Source: Lasioglossum baleicum | Lineage: Eukaryota; Arthropoda; Insecta; Hymenoptera; Halictidae | Reading direction: 5' to 3' | Length of the DNA stretch: 64,000 bases | Assembly (NCBI RefSeq): GCF_051020765.1 | Contig: NC_134937.1 | Span: 14,934,947-14,998,946, forward strand | In this document: one piece after another, positions 61,069 to 64,000 of the stretch | Position numbering within the stretch: position 1 is the first letter of the stretch | Layout of the letters: each line of letters opens with the position of its first letter | Notes under the pieces: generated by a model | Seen by the model: only the letters and a program-made list of their open reading frames with translations | Databases searched by the model: none | Told to the model about the DNA's origin: nothing | Translations under genes and position numbers: made by a program

Positions 61069-63363
61069 ATGGCACAGTCAACAGCCAGTGGAACGTCTTC
61101 CCGACGATATATGAGAGAACATGATGTTAGTTTACCATCCTCTCCACGTTATGTGGACAGTGAATGGGAAACCAAAGAGGTGATTGTTTACTATTCTTTG
61201 CTTCTGACATTTAACTTTTGAAGTCTGTTTCTGTTCATCCGTATAGAATACACTATACTTCGTACATACAACAGTGTAAAGAGAGATACCTTTTTACCTT
61301 TCTTTTCATATTTTTAACACTACCAACCACACACAACCAACCAAAGATAATTTGTATTCATTTCGATTTACCCCGATCCAAGAATGTGTATGAGAATTTG
61401 ATCTCATCTTAATTTGTTCACTAGAGTAATCGTTTTAGGCTTTACTTCAAAGAGAACTTGAAGAAGCACGAGCACGAACGGCTCAAATGGAGAAAACAAT
61501 GAGGTGGTGGTCTGATTGTACTGCGAATTGGCGCGAGAAGTGGAGTAAAGTACGCAATGAAAGAAATATGGCAAGGGAGGAAGCGAAAATGCTTAGAGCA
61601 AAATTAGAAATCGTTGTAAAAGATGCGAATAGTTACAAACACGAGTGTCAAGAACTCGAGTTACAAAACGAACAGCTTAAAAAAGAAATGGAAAAGATAC
61701 ATATGATATTGTTGAAACATGCAGGACAATTTGACCAACAAATTTTTACAGTTTTAGAATCGGATCCACAATTACGGAGCACGTTAGGTATAGAGGAACT
61801 TTTAAAGTTTTACAATAATGTGGAACAGAGTGAAAGTGTTAATTCGCAAAAGGATTTACTTACATGTAAAACTTCATTAGAAGAATCTAATATATGCCTA
61901 GCAAGTCATAGCATTTTACCGGATAGAGACATCGAAGAATATGTATTGCAAGGAGCAGTACCAAAGCATGCTGTAGAATTATATAAAGAAGGTTCTATAA
62001 ATTCATTGGGTAAAGATATTGCAAGATTAGTTGCAGATTCTAGTTCGCTAGACATTAATGTAGAGAAGGTTCAAACTTCTTCACAAAATGATGAATCTGT
62101 GCAAAAAATACTGATGCTTCAGTATAAACTAGATGAAGCAACAAAGACCATTTCTACAGAGAGAGAGTAAGTTCTTGCAATGACATGATTTTGTTTATGT
62201 TTTTAAATTATACTGTAATTTTGTTTGACATGCTTATTAGGGAAAAAAATTCTTTGCATCGTGGTATGGAAAAATTGAAGGCAGAAATAATACAACTACG
62301 TAAACAATGTGATGATTTAGAAGAAAGTAAAGCTAAAGCTATGAGAGATCTGCTCGAGTTAAAAGATCGGTTTCACATTGAACTTTGTGACATGCAAGCT
62401 AATTTAATTGACGATTCTTCGAATAGGGATAGTATGAATCGTCGTTTGTCTGAACTTAGAACTGAAGTAGGTTTTAAAATATAAAGAAACTATTTTGATT
62501 ATTGATAATTGTTTATTGATTGCTAATATGAAATTTTAGTTAGAGAAGCTACAAGTCGAAAATGCTGCAGAATGGGGAAAACGGGAACGTTTAGAAACAG
62601 AAAAAATTTCATTGGAACGAGAAAATAAACAACTTCGTAGTGAATTACATGATTTACAAGAAAGAATAGAATCTCGACGGTCACGTCCAGTTTCTACATC
62701 TGATAGCGATACAAGACAGTTACAACAAGAACTTTTAGTTAGAAATACGGTTTGTATTTACAAATAGGATCGTAGTTTCTCAAACTAATCGACTATCACA
62801 ATATTTATTGATTGAATGAACAAAATTCTTAGATATTAAAAAAATCTTTGGAAGAAAAAACAACTGAACTTTTACACGCAATGAGAAGATCAGAACAGTA
62901 TGAAGCGGAAGTGAAACGAGTCAGAGCAAGAGTGGAAGAATTGAAGAAGGAATTAGCTACAGCTCAGGATGAAGTAGATGCTGCGGCTAGTAGTGTTCGT
63001 AAATTGCAACGTGCAAACGAAGATCTATTAGAGCAATTAGAATCTGCTAATGTACAATTGGAACATTTCCGTAACAGGTAATAATAAAAATATTTATTAT
63101 CCTTTTAGTAATGTTATGTAAAAAGATTCTTTCGAAATATTATATAAAATAGATTATGAAATATCTACTAATATTTACTTTGTTATTAGTACTGATTCCT
63201 ACACGGTAGATCTAGAAGAGAATGCTGAGGAGAAATTATGTGCAACAAATGATGGCAAATTAATAGATGGTATGTCTTAACATTTTAATATATGTAAAAA
63301 CTGAAAAACTCAGAGCAATATTTTCTGAATGCTGTTTCAGGGTATGGATCTCCACAAGCCTAG
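61069..63363 (+). CDS. CCDC102A: CCDC102-type coiled-coil protein
   Basis: Seven exons: 61069-61179, 61439-62166, 62241-62466, 62540-62749, 62833-63077, 63190-63269 and 63341-63363, in phase, 540 residues (human CCDC102A about 550). Starts MAQSTASGTSSRRYMREHD. The family signature follows about residue 60: MRWWSDCTANWREKWSKVRN, then long heptad-rich coiled coils (EEAKMLRAKLEIVVKDANSY; QLRKQCDDLEESKAKAMRDL; RVRARVEELKKELATAQDEV). There are no membrane segments or enzymatic motifs. Vertebrate CCDC102 proteins have been tied to centrosome linkage and myosin-like coiled coils; function here is inferred. The last exon adds only seven residues (GYGSPQA) before TAG. A paralog CCDC102B exists in vertebrates, so the A label marks the family rather than strict orthology. 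Confidence 0.92.
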
Positions 63364-64000
63364 TATTCACTTATTACAATAATAACACTACATTTGATCT
63401 GAGTTACAAATACGAAGTTGATAAAATGAGAAGTGCTTTTTTCGAAATTCTTTGAAACGTATACCAGTCATCGTATCTAATTAAGTACTAAGCACTTTTT
63501 AATTAGCTAACTAAATGAATATTAATAGCATAAGCTATCATTTAATTTATTCGACAGGTGAGCTTAAATAACAAACAATCACTGCCTATTTCAGTATTGT
63601 ATTAATGTTTAAAATTCTTAGAATACGTTTTAGATTTATATTATTTACTTGTCTTTCTTTTTTTACATGTATATATTTATATTTTGTACTCTTTTTTATT
63701 TTGGAAGCTTTTTTGAATATTTACAGTTGTAAAAATCTCACATTCCAGTGTATTCTTTTCACTTATTTTCATTGCATGTGTATAAATATTGTATATACTT
63801 AAACTATCTATGTAATTATAAATTTTGCCTCTTACCTAAAGATTGGTAAAGTTGAGAAACTAGTGACAACTTTTACATTCTATGATACCTGATATTTATG
63901 ATTACAGTTTACATGTTGTCACAAATATATGTAAAATACATAAAAACACTTATGCGAGTATCTATATATGTTATGTAGTAATTAATTTTATGTAGAAAAA
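63364..64000. other. CCDC102 3' UTR and downstream DNA
   Basis: AT-rich, no coding potential. I see no canonical AATAAA before the window end, so the transcript may use a variant signal or end outside. Confidence 0.4.

Overview
The window is nuclear DNA of an arthropod, most likely an insect. It is AT-rich. Its genes are split into many short exons by mostly small introns with GT...AG borders, and the encoded proteins are conserved animal housekeeping and signalling proteins. Many short non-autonomous DNA transposons sit in introns and gaps. The gene content and compact introns would suit a hymenopteran, but that is inference and no species is claimed.

Layout from left to right. The 3' part of a tweety-type chloride channel gene (+, 206-4279) is followed by an 8-kb non-coding, transposon-rich block. 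Next come a complete PDXDC1 gene (-, 12288-17663), mitochondrial ribosomal protein L12 (-, 18914-19990), the nucleotide-sugar-transporter-like gene SLC35C2 (+, 20791-23516) and a very large JARID2 gene (-, 25143-32577). A small LITAF-domain gene (+, 33965-34966), PDPR (+, 36447-41979), CNOT1 (-, 42732-52719), RPAP2 (+, 54469-56521), NELF-B (-, 56846-59474) and a CCDC102-type coiled-coil gene (+, 61069-63363) complete the window. For the ten complete genes I rebuilt the exon chains by hand; every exon joins in phase and the predicted protein lengths generally fit the families (JARID2 is enlarged).

Several pairs share a 5' region: mRpL12/SLC35C2, JARID2/LITAF, CNOT1/RPAP2 and NELF-B/CCDC102. 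SLC35C2/JARID2, PDPR/CNOT1 and RPAP2/NELF-B converge. Four genes act on RNA polymerase II transcription or mRNA fate: JARID2 (PRC2 cofactor), CNOT1 (deadenylase scaffold), RPAP2 (CTD phosphatase) and NELF-B (promoter-proximal pausing).

The most notable signals are these. (1) The last tweety exons join in phase only through an in-frame TGA, a stop-readthrough candidate. (2) Two copies of a repeat carry palindromic NRF1/Erect-wing motifs in the 5' regions of CNOT1/RPAP2 and NELF-B. (3) A burst of eleven copies of a TA-flanked MITE family is present, two copies of which were later hit by two different TTAA-type (piggyBac-like) MITEs. (4) PDXDC1 lacks the PLP-binding lysine at the expected site. 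(5) JARID2 has an inactive-looking JmjC domain and a long Asn/Asp/Glu tract.
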